A DNA stretch of 64,000 nucleotides, taken from assembly GCA_037447655.1 (NCBI GenBank), contig JBBHKE010000801.1:48794-112793 (forward strand), given 5' to 3'. This DNA is from Zygnema cylindricum. Its lineage: Eukaryota > Streptophyta > Zygnematophyceae > Zygnematales > Zygnemataceae. This document shows positions 32,427 to 45,129 of this stretch, one piece after another (positions within the stretch are counted from its first letter, which is position 1; each line of letters begins with the position of its first letter). A program made the position numbers and the translations under genes. The notes beneath the pieces were generated by a model, which saw only the letters and a list, made by a program, of their open reading frames with translations, was not told the origin of the DNA and made no database searches.

Positions 32427-32507
32427 TTGTGTGCTCCTTTGAGGTGTAGAAGGGTGGCTAGTTTGGTTGCCCTAGGGAGAAAGAAGAAAAATACCCCTAC
32501 TCAAATG

Positions 32508-33989
32508 ATGCCTTCTTCTTCTACGTTGATCCGTCGACCTCCGGATCCGGATCCTACGGATCCAACCGAATCCGAATCATTGTCGGATCTGGAAGTAGAA
32601 ACTCCATTTGCTTTCACTGGCAAAACTTTTCAAGAAGTCGTTCCGATTGATCCGTTCGGACAAAAGAAGGAGAATGAGGGGAAAAAGAAGGAGGAAGATG
32701 ACGCGATGGGAGATCGTATCCAAAAACTGATGGATGGTCTTTTCTGTTATGTGGATAAGTGGATCTCCTAGGCAAACCGTGTTACTAGATCTCCATTATT
32801 TGGAGATCCGACTCCGGATCGAAGTATCGACGATACGGAAGGAGGTGAAGGAGATGAGGAGGAGACGAGGAAATTAATTCGAAAGGGAAAACTTCCCATC
32901 GATGATGATTCTGACCTTGATGATTGGAGTGAAGGGGACGAACTGGTTGAATCTATGTTTGGCAAGATCGTCATCTTCAATGGGACGAATTATCAATCGT
33001 GGAAGAAATATATCAAAGGTCAATTTAAATTTAAACGGCTTTGGAAGGTGGTTAAAAGGGTGGACAAGATGCCTACCTCGGATCGGAGAGCTTATCGTGT
33101 GTGGACGAAGAAATATCTTTTCGCTATCGGCAGTTTATTTCAATCATGTAACACCTCAATTCACGATCTATTTCTTACCCGAAGATTTGCCCATGATTGT
33201 TGGGTGGCTCTTGAGAATCACTTGGAAAAGAGCCTTCAAAATAAGGGGCAACACATTTATACCGAATATACCTCTTTTAAGTTCAAGTCAAGTGAGTCGA
33301 TCGATGAAGCCGCGAAGAAATTCAACATTATTATCGAGCAACTCGCAAATTTGGGAAAGTTCATCGATGGGAGTGATAAGGCATTAGTCTTCATCCATGC
33401 CTTACCAGAGAAAATGATTAACTTAAAGGACATTCTCTTATTGAAGGATTCGAACACCTTGGACTCGATCATTACATTTCTTAAATCAACCGAGGCGAAT
33501 CGCCCGAGCTCATCGAGGGGAACCTAACCGAGCAGTTCCCTCAATGCGGCAACACTGAAAACGCCCGATCTAAATTATTTTCGGGGAAAAGGAGGAAAAA
33601 GAGGGGGAAATCCGAGAGGAAGAGGGGGAAGAGGACACGAAAGGGTCGGGAGATCTCTTTCCCATCTCGAATATTCAGATCTGACCAAAATTGCCTGTTT
33701 TCAATGCGGCAAACTTGGTCATATGGCGGCTTCTTGCCCTGATAAGGAGCGCCAATGTCACTTTTGCGGGAAATGGGGTCATATAAGCCCCCAATGTTAC
33801 TCGAAGGCCGAAAATGGAGGCAGCGGTGGAAAAAGAGATCGCGGCGGTAGAGGCGACGGCGGCGGCCGATACGGTGGGCGCGGCGACGGTCGTCTTGGCG
33901 ACCGCGGTTGCCGCGGAGGTCGCCATGGAAGAGGAGGAGGACATTATATGCGCGACGTTCAATTTGAAGGAGAAAGAGAAGGCCCGTAG
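32508..33989 (+). pseudogene. Element A gag
   Basis: One frame runs through most of the region but contains two stops: TAG at 32769-32771 (probably from CAG) and TAA at 33525-33527. It starts MMPSSSTLIRRPP. The capsid region at 32955-33527 is UBN2-like (IVIFNGTNYQSWKKYIKGQ). Two zinc knuckles follow (CFQCGKLGHMAASC and CHFCGKWGHISPQC, 33700-33800) and then a Gly/Arg-rich tail. The tandem knuckles and RGG-like tail suggest RNA binding. Confidence 0.87.
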
Positions 33990-36900
33990 ATTTTGTCAGT
34001 CGTTAATTTGTCGCTTGATTTGTTGGCAGGTGTTACACAACAAGAAAAAGAGTGGATTATTAATTCTGGCGCGTAACACCAAGTTTATACTGACGCTTCA
34101 CTTTTTGATGATTTTTGCGAATTCATTGTACCAAAACAAATCACTGTTGCAAGTGGACAAGTGATTTCAATAAGTACAGTGGGTACTGTACGTTTGGACT
34201 CACCCATTTTGGACGCAAGTGGCGTGGAAAAAGTGACGCAAACCCAACTAACAAATGTTTTGTACTTACCCGAAGGTTTAGTGAACTTTCTCAGCATACC
34301 GCAGATTTAGCGTGCAGGGCGTTAGCGTATTTGTGTATGGCGACCCCACAATAAAAATTGTACGATCAGATGGTGTACAAATAGGCGAAGGAGAAGTCAC
34401 GAATTATATGCATAGTCGTTTAATATGGCGTCGGCCGAAAGCGCACCCAAATTCAGGTGGTATTATTTCGCAAATCTCCGAGTTGAAAGGCAATTTCACT
34501 TTGTGGCACCACCGTATGTGCCACACATCCGAGGGGAGTTTACATCGCATGATTAAAAATGGAAGTGTAAGGGGATTGGACTTGGCGTGGGGAGAGAAAA
34601 TTAACGGGTGCGAGGGATGTAGTAAGGGGAGACAAATTCGAAAGCCGCATCCGGCTAAGGATCCAACGCATTGATCTAAGCATCCGTTTGATCTTGTGCA
34701 TATTGATTTATGTGGGGACGTAAAACTGGAGACGATTAGAGGAAACAAATATATTATGGTGGTTGTGGACGACTTCTCTCGCTTCACATGGGTAATATTA
34801 CTTAAACACAAATTCGAAGCATTTTTACGCTTTTTAGAGTGGCATGTGATGGCCGAAAGGCAATGTGAGAAAAAAATAAATGTATTAGATTGGACAATGG
34901 AGGGGAATTTCTTGCTTTTGATCCTTATTGTAAAGAGTGGGGAATTTCTCATCAATATACCGCATCTTACTCACTGGAATTTAATGACGTTGCTGAGAGG
35001 AAGAATCGTACTCTTCAAGAGATGGTACGATCCATGGTACACGGATCCGGGAGGAGTATTAATTTGTGGGGCGATGCAATTTTGACGGCGAATTATATTT
35101 GCATTCGGTGAATTACATCGGTCTCGTGTGATAAAACTCCGTTTGAGTTGTGGTATGGGCGAAAGCCTACTCTACACCACATTCGGATTTGGGGATGCCG
35201 TGCGTCGGTATATATTCAAGCACAAAAGAGAAAAGGTAAATTTGCATCGAGGAGTTGGAGTGGTTATTTCGTTGGATATAGTGACAAAGGGAGTCTTTAT
35301 CGAGTTTATGACCCGATTCAAAATATCATTGAGGAATCAAGGAATGTGAATTTTCACGAGGACTTATTATTGACAATCTCTCGATCAGCTAAGCGACATT
35401 CGAATCTTGATTTTCATGAGGAATTTGAAATCGGTGATTTTAATGACATTGAGAGTTCGGATTCGGAAATTGAGTCGGAATCCACCTCCAATGTTGAGAT
35501 GGGGAAAAATACAATTGTGGAAAATTCAATTTTTGGTAACATTGGTGGGGATTCGCGAAGCAAAAATTCCCGAATGTCTTCGGACACGAGGAAATCTTCG
35601 TCTTCTAAATTAAGAGAACCCAATATTATTGAGGAGGAACCGGCGAGGGAAGAAAAAGAATTTGAGCCGAGGAGGAGTATGCGGGAAAATAGGGGTAAGA
35701 AACCGGCTCGTCTTTCTTTTGATGGTAAGGGGAATGTGGAGAATTCATATTATTTTATTTCGGCGGAGAGGGAGGATGACTTTCTTTTATAGTAATCATT
35801 ATGTGAAAACAAGCCGGGCGATCCGCAATCGTATGTGGAAGCACGAAAATAATGCGATTGGGAGAAGCATTGGAAACCGGCATGGGAGCGAGAACTTCAA
35901 TCTATTATCGACAACCGAACATTTGAGGAGGTAAGCCTACCGGAGGGTAAAAAGGCTATTGATGCGAAGTGGATTTTTAAAACCTAAACTGGTGCATCGG
36001 GGGAAGTAGTAATACATAAGGCTCGGCTAGTTTGCAAGGGCTTTCAACAAAGGAAGGGGATAGATTATACGGAGACATACGCACCGGTAGTTAAGTTTGA
36101 TTCATTGAGGATGATTATTGCTATTGCCCTTGCCGGCAAGAAGCACATTCACCAAATGGACTTAGAGACGGCGTTCTTAAATGGTGACTTAGAGGAGGAG
36201 GTTTATATGAAAGTTCCGGAAAGAGTAGTGTCGAAGAAGGGGAAGGTATGGCGGCTGCGAAGGTCCTTGTACGGACTAAAACAGGCACCGCGGACTTGGT
36301 ATTTGAGATTACACAAAGTCCTAAACGAATTTGGATTTGTACGAACAATTTCATACACTTGAGTTTACGTAAAATGTGAGGGGGAGGATCAAATCAAATT
36401 TTTTGTCTACGTGGATGATTTTTTGATGATATGTGACAAGTTGACGCGAATTGCGGAATTGAAGGAGTACCTACGTCTTCACTTTAAAGTCACAGATTTT
36501 TGGGGGACGTACGATATACTCTTGGAGTGGAAGTTTTGAGGTACGATAATGGAGATATTAAATTGTCGCAAGCGCAATATTGTAAAGCGTACTAACAAAA
36601 TTTGCTATGTTGGATTCTAAGCCGGTTTTGACACCACTAGATTCCACACTTCAATATCGCAAATTTGAGGAGGAGGAAACTGTCCACGTGCCCTATCGTG
36701 AGGCCGTTGGAAGTTTAATGTATTTAAGTGTGGCCACATGACCGGATATTGCAGCCGCAGTCATTGTCGTGAGCCGATTTTATCAGGCTCCTAAAAAGAT
36801 TCATTGGGAGGCCGTGAAGAGGATATTTCGTTATCTTGCAAGTACGGTCGAGATTGGTTTATTATTTCGATCTGGACAAACATCTTTGGAGTGCGTGGGA

Positions 36901-37349
36901 TATTGTGACGCAGATTGGGGTGGAGATTTTGATACAAGAAAGTCAACGCCTGGATATGCTTTTGTTTTTGGTGGCGCGACACTTTTTTGGAGTTCCGACT
37001 CCAACAAATTGTCGCATTAAGTTCAACCGCAGCGGAGTATATGGCTGCGTGTCATACGTCTAAGGCGTCGATTTGGATCAAAAAGTTACTTGGGGAATTG
37101 GGGATTTTTATTGGCTGCATGAAAATATTTTTTGACAGTATGAGTTCAATGGCGTTGGTGAAGATTCCTGTCTTTCCCAAAAGGACAAATTATATTAGGA
37201 TTCAGTGGCACTTTGAACGCGATTTGGTCACCGCAAAGGAAGTTGAATTTTTGTACGTTTCGACGTTGGAGGAAGCCGCGGATATGTTGACGAAAGCCGC
37301 AAGTCATGATGTATTTTTGAGGGGAAGACCTAAATTAGGGTTGGTGTAA
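33990..37349 (+). pseudogene. Element A pol: protease, integrase, RT, RNase H
   Basis: Protease: WIINSGA then a stop and H (near 34052); the catalytic Asp of DSGA is Asn. Pre-integrase: LWHHRMCH...CEGCSKGRQ (34500-34640). Integrase core: HIDLCGD (34698), DNGGEF (34893) and VAERKNRTL (near 34993), with a frameshift between them. RT: MDLETAFLNGDLEEEVYM, LYGLKQAPR and FVYVDDFLMI (near 36405). RNase H: YCDADWGGD, SSTAAEYMA (37021-37050) and a tail ending near 37349. Several stops and frameshifts. Confidence 0.92.
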
Positions 37350-37373
37350 TGATTACAACTTTGAGAGGGGGAT

Positions 37374-37872
37374 TGTTAGATTCAATGTTATAATCGGCTG
37401 TCACGGTCTGCCGCGCGGCCAAATAATTTGTCGTTTTGTTTTAGTGGGTGGTCTTGTTGGTTTGGCGTCATTATGTCTCTTAGATCGTTTTGTAGATTCT
37501 TGGTCTCGCGTAGATTCGGTATTGCGACGACCAGGTTTAATTGTCGTTTGGTTTGTACGGGTTTGTTTGGGTTGTAAGATTTAGGCATACGTTTGCGTTG
37601 TACTTTAGTATTTTGATGTTTCGCGTGATGACGTGTTTTGATTGGTAGGCGTTTCGTGCGCACCTTATGTTTTGTTTGTTTTAGTTTGATTGTGTGACGT
37701 TACACTTACAGTACTATTTACTGCAGCTTAGAGGGAGGTAAGATTTAATCTTTTTGTGGGAGAAAATGTTCGTGAAATATATTGGCTTCCGTGGACAGTT
37801 CTCTCTCGTCTGATTTTTTTTTTATGCTTCCGCTGTAATCTTGCACTTTGCATTATGTGTGAGATCCTATCA
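37374..37872 (+). repeat. Element A 3' LTR
   Basis: Starts TGTTAGATTCAATG, ends GAGATCCTATCA, followed by TSD GTGTT. Confidence 0.93.
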
Positions 37873-37877
37873 GTGTT

Positions 37878-38083
37878 CACACGGTCGACCATGCCAACGA
37901 CATTCGAACACTTGTGAACACGTCTTTTGCCAACCTCATTTTGTCGTTTTTTTCCAGAGTAAAATTACATGCACGCGCGTCAGCGTAAATATACTTTCTG
38001 TACCTTTTTACTTAAAATTGTACGAAATAGTACGGATGTGACAGTCCGTACACCACACTTTTTAAACCGGCACTTAATTACAA
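37878..38083. repeat. Partial type B MITE interior
   Basis: Shares with the type B MITEs an interior like GTTCACACGGTCGACC, TTTTTACTTAAAATTGTAC and CAGTCCGTACACCACACT in reverse orientation, but has no TIR. Element A inserted at its left edge. The missing half is not visible left of element A. Confidence 0.5.
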
Positions 38084-38085
38084 TA

Positions 38086-38637
38086 CACCGTCAATCGCTA
38101 TTAGAGTAAAGGAATAAATAGCGTAAAAAAAAATAGTGCTATTAACACTAATCGGGAATTATTTTTTTTTGAAAAAAAATTATATATACTAATTAATCCC
38201 TAACTGTAATTTGGGTTGTCCTGAATAATAAATACCTGCCCTTTTGATGTCTACAGTAATATGTTTAACCGTACAAAATCTGACAATTTGTACGCCGTCT
38301 TGCTGTTCACATGATCGACGGATGAACATAATGAGAACGTGATTTTTGTCGACGAGTTTGCATCTCTTTCTTCCATTGCACATTCACATGTGTGCGCAGT
38401 AATGTTAAGTGTCTTTTTATGCCTTTGTTATTCAAAATGTACCATTTTGTACCGAGATAACCTGTCCGTACGCCACACTATTTACATTGGAGAGTTCTTC
38501 CATTATTAACGCTAATTGAAAAAAAAACCCTAATTAGAATAATGGAAAAAATAGAATTATGGATTGTATTTCAGGTTTTTTTTTTTGAAAAAAGGGCACC
38601 GAATTAGCGTTGTTTACTCTAATAGCGATTGGCGGTG
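38086..38637. mobile_element. MITE type B, 552 bp, uninterrupted
   Basis: Starts CACCGTCAATCGCTATTAG, ends CTAATAGCGATTGGCGGTG, TA on both sides. It is the reverse-orientation homologue of 23583-25659 and has CTATTAGAGTAAAGGAATAA intact where that copy carries the hAT element. It therefore serves as the empty site. Confidence 0.87.
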
Positions 38638-38639
38638 TA

Positions 38640-38838
38640 CACCGTGAATCGTTATGAGCCTTATGTACGCTATACCCGCACCCCAAAATTTTGACATTGA
38701 TACCTTAAATATAATAAACTACACTATTTAAGGACGTGGACCATAATCCGCCACGTCTCCTGGCACTAAATTAGAATGAATGACGCTAATTTTTTCTTTA
38801 CACTAATAATTTCTATACGCTAATAACGATTCAAGGTG
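38640..38838. mobile_element. MITE type A, 199 bp, abutting a type B MITE
   Basis: Starts CACCGTGAATCGTTATGAG, ends CTAATAACGATTCAAGGTG, TA on the right. Its left TA (38638-38639) is also the right TA of the type B element before it, so one element inserted at the edge of the other. Confidence 0.85.
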
Positions 38839-38840
38839 TA

Positions 38841-39392
38841 GTGAACCCTATTAAGTGGGGTACCTCAAATAACGTTTAGAAACATTTAGAATGATTAATT
38901 CTATTTGAGAATTTGCCCAAAATAACGAGGTACCCGAATTAGAGTCATATACGCTAATAGCGATTCAAGGTGTACCACACGAATTCTCAAAATTTGCACA
39001 TGAATGTACCTTCGGACAAAGTGGACGCAAGTCCACCAAAATCCAACCGAAAATCCAAAAATAATTTCGTAACGCTCGTTCGTCCCGCTATTCCTAGTGT
39101 CGCCAAAGAGTACAGTACCAGAGTTCTGTCGTACGATCACTTGTTACGCAATTACATGGTAACAAATGAAGATTTTATGTTAAAATTGGTCGGTGTAAAT
39201 AGACTTCGACGATTTTTGATGTACAATCTTAACTTCCGTGGTACCACTCAATTAGAACACGTGGTGTAGAGGCTCTACGCGAATGAAACATCGTCCAAAT
39301 TCCAAAAAGTCCCTAATGTTGACAGTACAATTATATATTTTCATGATGGAACGTAACATTAACCTTAATAAATTATTAATAGTAATAACGTA
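38841..39392. other. Unassigned spacer with MITE end
   Basis: A MITE-like right end, ACGCTAATAGCGATTCAAGGTGTA, lies at 38949-38972 with no clear left partner. The frame 38970-39269 (99 codons, starts MYHTNSQNL) has no recognisable domain. Confidence 0.35.
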
Positions 39393-39562
39393 GGGCAAAA
39401 GATAAAAACATTATTCCATGGAAATACATGTTGATCAAATAGGGACATAAGAACAAATGGGACATCAACCGTCATGGGACGCAAAAACGGTGGTCTAGCC
39501 GTACATACCTTTCCTGAAGACCAACCAATTTTAACTTATTCAGCCCCCACATCGTTTCCTGT

Positions 39563-39662
39563 TTCGATACTTCGCCAATTTTCAAACTTCGCTGCCAAGC
39601 TAAACAGTATAATTCGATACTTCGCCAATTTTCAAACTTCGCTGCCAAGCTAAACAGTAGAA
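39563..39662 (+). repeat. 50-bp tandem duplication upstream of the C2 gene
   Basis: TTCGATACTTCGCCAATTTT... starts at 39563 and again at 39613, nearly identical. The pseudogene copy in block I has one unit (near 4525), so it arose in block II or was lost in block I. It lies 140-240 bp before the start codon and may affect the promoter or 5' leader. Confidence 0.88.
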
Positions 39663-39802
39663 TCTTACTACTGTTCGTGGTTGTACTTTAAACGAATATC
39701 TGAGACGTCACAGCAGGTTTAAAACACGACTTAAGTACTTTTTCTTATCCCGTCTTTCCCAATTTTGGATTCGAGCACTAGACTTATCTCAAAAAGTCAA
39801 CC

Positions 39803-40438
39803 ATGGCGGTCCATGCGGGACACGAAACGGACCGAAAACTGAGCGTGACTCTCAAACATGCCACGGGGTTAAAGGGAAAATGGTTCAGCAGTTATTATCC
39901 ATGCGCCTCGCTTGAAATTTTAGGAACTAATGCCAAATTTGTCTCTTCTGTATGGGAAGATACCGCCTCATTCCCCAGATGGGAGGAAACTTTTACTTTC
40001 TCCATCCCTGAGAGTGCCCTGCTGGACCAATTACCCATTCTGTTTATCCAAATATTCGACCCTTACGAGAAGAAACTTTTAGGAGTTTCCTTAATTTCCC
40101 TCTCGCTCGCTGTTTTTGATGTCGACAAGACGCATGCAGTCACGTCCCGCGTTTACAGACCGAGCAGAAGGAAAAAAGGGAGAGTATCGGTGACGTATCG
40201 TCTGCATGGGAGTCAGTTTCCAGAAAATCGTTTATTCGCGGCGCATCAAATTCACGAAATCGCTCTAAAACAGAAAACATTGTATCGGGAAACCAGAAAT
40301 AGGATGGACAATGACGTGCGGTCGGCGGCTGATGCTGCCATGATGGTTGGATTGGCCGTACAATTGGGAGGGGGGGGATGTGACGGAGGTGACGGGGGGG
40401 GATGCAGTGATTGCGGCGGATGCGGCGGATGTGGATAA
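39803..40438 (+). CDS. C2-domain protein, plant SRC2-like, Gly/Cys-rich C-terminus
   Basis: A 211-residue intronless protein. Residues about 9-110 form a C2 domain: KLSVTLKHATGLKG, ASLEI, then FPRWEETFTFSI (the usual NPxWNExFxF strand), LFIQIFDPYEKKLLG and SLISLSLAVF. VYRPSRRKKGRVSVTYRL then matches the last strands of SRC2-type plant C2 proteins. C2 domains bind membranes or proteins, often with Ca2+. Loop 1 lacks the usual Asp pair (SSYYPCASL), so Ca2+ binding may be weak or absent. The tail (residues 187-211) is almost only Gly, Cys and Asp. The start CCATGGCG is a good plant initiation context. The block I pseudogene has equal length. This is the only intact host-like gene seen; expression is unknown. 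Confidence 0.85.
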   Translation: MAVHAGHETDRKLSVTLKHATGLKGKWFSSYYPCASLEILGTNAKFVSSVWEDTASFPRWEETFTFSIPESALLDQLPILFIQIFDPYEKKLLGVSLISLSLAVFDVDKTHAVTSRVYRPSRRKKGRVSVTYRLHGSQFPENRLFAAHQIHEIALKQKTLYRETRNRMDNDVRSAADAAMMVGLAVQLGGGGCDGGDGGGCSDCGGCGGCG

Positions 40439-40439
40439 G

Positions 40440-41737
40440 TTTCAAACGACATTTATGAGGAAGATTATATGAGAAAGTTTTATATAAGAAAGTTTGGATA
40501 AGGAGAAAAGGTTAGAAGAGGAAGATTGCATATGAAAGGTGTTGAGAAGAAAGGTGGTTATACTTTTAATAAAATGGAAACTTCTGGAGGGATAAGAGGG
40601 AGGGAAGGAGGGCGAGGGATAGGGAATGTGGTAGTTGGAAACTTTTCTCAGGAGAGAGAAAACTTGTTTTGCCGATGGAAGTTACGGTGTAGGGAGGGGA
40701 GTGACAAAGGTGGATGAAAAATCTGAAGAGAGAGAGAAAGGGGGAGGAGGTAGAGGAGGGAGGAGTCTGTGAAAGAAAGCATAATTATGAAGATGTAGTG
40801 GGAGACAGGTTTTTGGGAGGAGGGGAGAGAGAGTGGAATCAACCGAGAATAAAAGCGAGAAGGCAAAATGAAAGAGAGTGAGGGAATGAGAGGGGAGAAG
40901 GGAGAGAGAGAGGGAGAGAAGGGGAGAGAAAAGGGTCGATAGCGAGGGGGAGAGCAGAGGGGAAATGGGAGAGCAAAGGGGGATAGAGAGAGAGCTCGAA
41001 AATTGAAGAGGTAGAATGTGAGTGAGAAGAAAGGAGTTGAAAGGAGGGAGAGAGAGAGAGGGACTAAGAGGTAGAGGTCACCGTCTTGTTTCTTATGGAT
41101 GTTCTTTATTTTCACGGTTAGAAGTGTTTTTTTTTTTTCGCTTTTCTATCCCTTTTTCTCCTTTTTTATTCAAATTTGATATTAAGTTCAAGGAAAATAG
41201 TATCAGAGCCCCAAAAATAAGTAAAAAAAGTTCTTATTTTTAGGTTTTTATAAAAAAAAATTGAGGCTAGTTGGGAAAACAATTCGGAAGGTTCGAAAAT
41301 TGCGAGAGAAAATGCAGGAATTTTTTGTTTGAAATTATATTCTGTTTCATATTTTGTTAAAAAATGTGATATTTTCATATAGAAAGGGTAAACTTTTTTT
41401 TTATTGCTATCAACTTTTAACTTCTTTTGTTAACTTTTTTTTTTTGTATTTTTCTGTGGTGATATAAGTGTTTATGATCATTTAATGTATATTTTATATG
41501 TTACAATTTTTTTTTTTATTATTATTTTTTTCTTTTTAGTCATGCGTTTTTATAACATATTGGATTTTTTAATGAATATATACAATTTTTAGTCGTACCT
41601 TATAGGGAGGGATAGAGGGAGGAGGGAGGGAGGGAGAGAGGGAGGGAAGGTGGGAGGGAGGGATTGAAAAGAGGGAGGAAGGGAAGGTTTTACTTGAAGT
41701 ATTGCTATTATTTAAAAAATATGAAAAAAAGAAACAA
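40440..41737 (+). other. Purine-rich region downstream of the C2 gene
   Basis: GA-rich sequence (40560-41070), then AT-rich, then GGGA tracts (41605-41700). Homologous to 5351-5799 plus 18693-19540 with frequent substitutions and small indels. It may include the 3' UTR of the C2 gene. No other gene is seen; frames here are compositional artefacts. Confidence 0.5.
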
Positions 41738-42382
41738 AAATAGAATAAGCTAATCCTCATCAAGTTCATTGAAAAGAGGAGGGAGGGGAGGGAGGGAGGG
41801 GAGGGGAATGAGGGAGGGAAACGCGATGGGAGGGAGAGGGAAGGGAAAGGGACAAAAAGGGTGGGGGGGGAAAGAAGGCGCTATCACACATTAAGAAAGG
41901 TTTTGCCTTAAGGGACAAATGTCATAATTATTTTACACATATTGAATCGACTACATCATAGTGTATGACGATCAAAAACACTGTAGCACCACATTACATT
42001 TTGAATTGTAAACACATTATTTTGTCTCTTTTGCCATAATATCTCTCGAAATCGAACCTGTATGTCGCATTGAAGTGTAGTAATAAAGTACATTACTACT
42101 TCTACCGTAGTCTATACTGTATAGTAGACCGTGAATCGTTATTAACATTAAGAAATTATTAGTGTTAATAATTAATTATTGTTATTAATGCTGATTTGAG
42201 TTTTGCAACATTTCACAAAAAAAGTTTAATTCTAATTGATCCATAACGTCGATTTAGGATCAACCATTAGTCGTTTTTGTAATTGTACGACCAACTTTAC
42301 GGGCCGGGTTAATTAAGTTGATGTTCCATCACCAAGAGTTTGTAAACCATGTGTTCTAAATTGACCGGCACCACGTAAGCTA

Positions 42383-42921
42383 CACCGTCAATCGTTATTA
42401 GCGTGTAAGTTTTTTTAGCGTATAAAAATAATTACCGTGGTGTACGCTATTTAAGAATTTGAAAATTTTGGAAAAAATCATACATTCTAATTGTTTGGTT
42501 ATGGTAATTTGGATCTTTGAAAAAAAAAATGTCGGTCGCAAACATGCTTACACTAATATAAGTCTCCGTACAAAATCTGACAAATCGTACACAAATCGTA
42601 CATTCACACAGTCGAAACGCGGCTGTCGGACGAATATGTGCGAGCGAGATTTTTTACGACCTGGTTTTTTTCCTTTTTAGAACGCACATTCTCATGCGTC
42701 CACGATTACTAAAACTAATTTATTGTACTTTTTAACTTAAAAAGGTACATTTATGTACGGTCTGACACTGACCGTACACCATTCTATTTAAGAGACAACG
42801 TACTGAATATAACCCTAAATAGAATAAAGAAAAAAATAGAATGAACTACACTAATGGAGGATAAAAAAAAAAAAAAGCGCGACGGAATTAACGTACACAA
42901 CGCTAATAACGATTGGCGGTG
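42383..42921. mobile_element. MITE type B (copy of 20185-20723)
   Basis: Same TIRs and TA flanks as its copy I counterpart; the few core substitutions I noticed include two inside this element (near 42502-42507). Confidence 0.78.
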
Positions 42922-43845
42922 TACTATCCGATATTGAATATCTTTAAGATTTTTAGCACCGACAAAGCTTACATCAAATTTTCACTTGCATACCATGTAC
43001 CTGCATAGGAAAACATACATCATACCACAGAAGGAATCATCATACAACAGAAGGTTATTATACGTTTTGCATGCGCCAGTCTTCTACGCCGGCTCATTTT
43101 TAGGGTTCCTGTTTTTTAACATAACGAAAGTCTTTTGACAGAAATAGTGTGACAAACAAAAAGTACCGAAAATAGAGTGACGTGAGAGAGTTACGAAACT
43201 ACGTTTTTATTTTCGGTTGTATTTTTGAAAGCGCGTGTCATGTGCAAATTTTGTCATTTTTTGCTCGTTGTTCATCGTGACACGTAGCTTAATCGTCTAG
43301 CGTGTCGCGGCTTTTTTTTTTTTTGTATCTACTACGTTGGTAGTTACAGAGAGAGATGAAGCGAACGCCTCGCGGATGAATATTCGACGGTCACGGTTAC
43401 GTCCAAGACCTTTGGAGAGTATTGGCAAGATTCTCTGTAATGTTGTTTCGCGTATAAAGACAAAATAAGCGGTACGGTTTAATACGGATAGTCGCGGGTT
43501 TCTGTAAACTACCCCACTTCTTGACTGATGGAACTTGACCCTTAGGTACACTGGATTTGCCGTAATTATATATACAGTGAAATAGGTAGAAGTACAAAAT
43601 CTGACAATGCGTACAAAGTCGCGTCCTTTTACTATAATTTATCCATAATTATAATTTGGGTTTGCGAATGCGTTTGTCGCAAACTCGGCTCCACGTTTAT
43701 TCTAAGCGCAGTTCTGTATGCAACTGACATAAGTTAACCACATTTTCCGTACGATTTTCCGCAACAAAATACATTGTTGTAAAAACAAACACCTTTCGTA
43801 CATCACACTATTCAAGAAATGCGTACTTCATAATTGTGAACGCTA

Positions 43846-44044
43846 CACCGTGAATCATTATTAGCCTTATGTACGCTATATCGGCGCCCCAAAATTTTGA
43901 CATTGATACCTTAAATATAATAAATTACACTATTTAAGGACGTGAACCATAATCTCTCACGTCTCCTGGCACTAAATTAGAATGAATGACGCTAATTTTT
44001 TCTTTACACTAATAATTTCTATACGCTAATAACGATTAAAGGTG
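43846..44044. mobile_element. MITE type A (copy of 21648-21846)
   Basis: Identical in ends and flanks to its copy I counterpart. Confidence 0.8.
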
Positions 44045-44735
44045 TAATTTACAAGAACCGTAATTAACGTCAAAGAAAAATTAGTGATGTTAATTCTATT
44101 CCAAGTTTCGAGGTCAAAATTTGGGGGCGCCGTAATAACGATTTACGGTGTAGCTTCAGGAAAGCGCAACTTTGAAACGCTTAACTTTTCCAGGTGACAC
44201 TTAACTTTTATTGCTATCACACCTTCATAATTGGAATAGGGTAACACTTTCCCCAATAGGAGCCTACGCAGGAACCACAAAATGTACAAAACATGTTCAG
44301 CTTTAGGTACAAATTGATGGGCAAAGAGCCGGAAGAGTATTGATTACCTTTGACGTGTTTCAAAATGAAAACTGTTTACCTTATGGCCGGCGCGAGTGTA
44401 ACCGGCTCTATGCTGTTGACGTGAGCAAACTACAGCATTGCAGTGCAACTCGCACACAGAAACGACAAATTTCACCTCAGCACGGCTTCTTTCTGTCAAC
44501 CTTTTTTTTTTTTTTTTAAGTTTTACCATTGCAATTTTTGCAATAAAAACTCTTTATTTTGAATCATTGTGTTAGTCGTAGTCACGCTTAACTGTTGTAT
44601 GCATGTTCTATGGTTAGGCACTGGTGTGACGAATCCTTTTTGTCTTTATGTGTAAGTTGTGAGTACTCTTACGAGATCACGAATCTTTGAAGATAAATCT
44701 TTTGAAGATCCCTCTATTGACAGTAAAATACAGTA

Positions 44736-45122
44736 CACCTTGAGTCGTTATTAGCGTATAGAAATTATTAGTGTAAAGAAAAAATTAGCGTCATTCATTC
44801 TAATTTAGTGTCAGGAGACGTGGCAGATTATGGTCCACGTCCTTAAATAGCGTAATTTATTATATTTAAGGTATCAATGTCAAAATTTTGGGGTGCCGAT
44901 ATAGCGTACATAAGGCTAATAACGATTCACGGTGTACAGTACACCGCGAATCGTTATTAGCGTTAAGAAAAAATTAGCGTCATTCATTCTAATTTAGTGC
45001 TAGGAGACGTGGCGGATTATGGTCCACGTCCTTAAATAGTGTATTTATTATATTTAAGGTATCAATGTCAAAATTTTGGGGTGCCGATATAGCGTACATA
45101 AGGCTAATAACGATTCACGGTG
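44736..45122. mobile_element. Two adjacent type A MITEs
   Basis: 44736-44934 and 44942-45122, copies of 22538-22736 and 22744-22924. They are separated by TACAGTA. Confidence 0.8.
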
Positions 45123-45129
45123 CACAGTA

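Larger units (their letters stand above)
31913..37872 (+). mobile_element. Copia element A, complete but decayed
   Basis: 5960 bp with 500- and 499-bp LTRs (roughly 95 percent identical by eye), TSD GTGTT, a tRNA-iMet 3'-end primer site, a polypurine tract (GAGAGGGGGA, 37363-37372) and gag-PR-IN-RT-RH order. It belongs to a different Copia lineage from B to E. Stops and frameshifts occur in every domain. Confidence 0.93.

Noticed and set aside
38970-39269. 99-codon frame as a host gene
   Set aside because: No recognisable domain, it begins inside a MITE end, and no paralogue in block I supports it.
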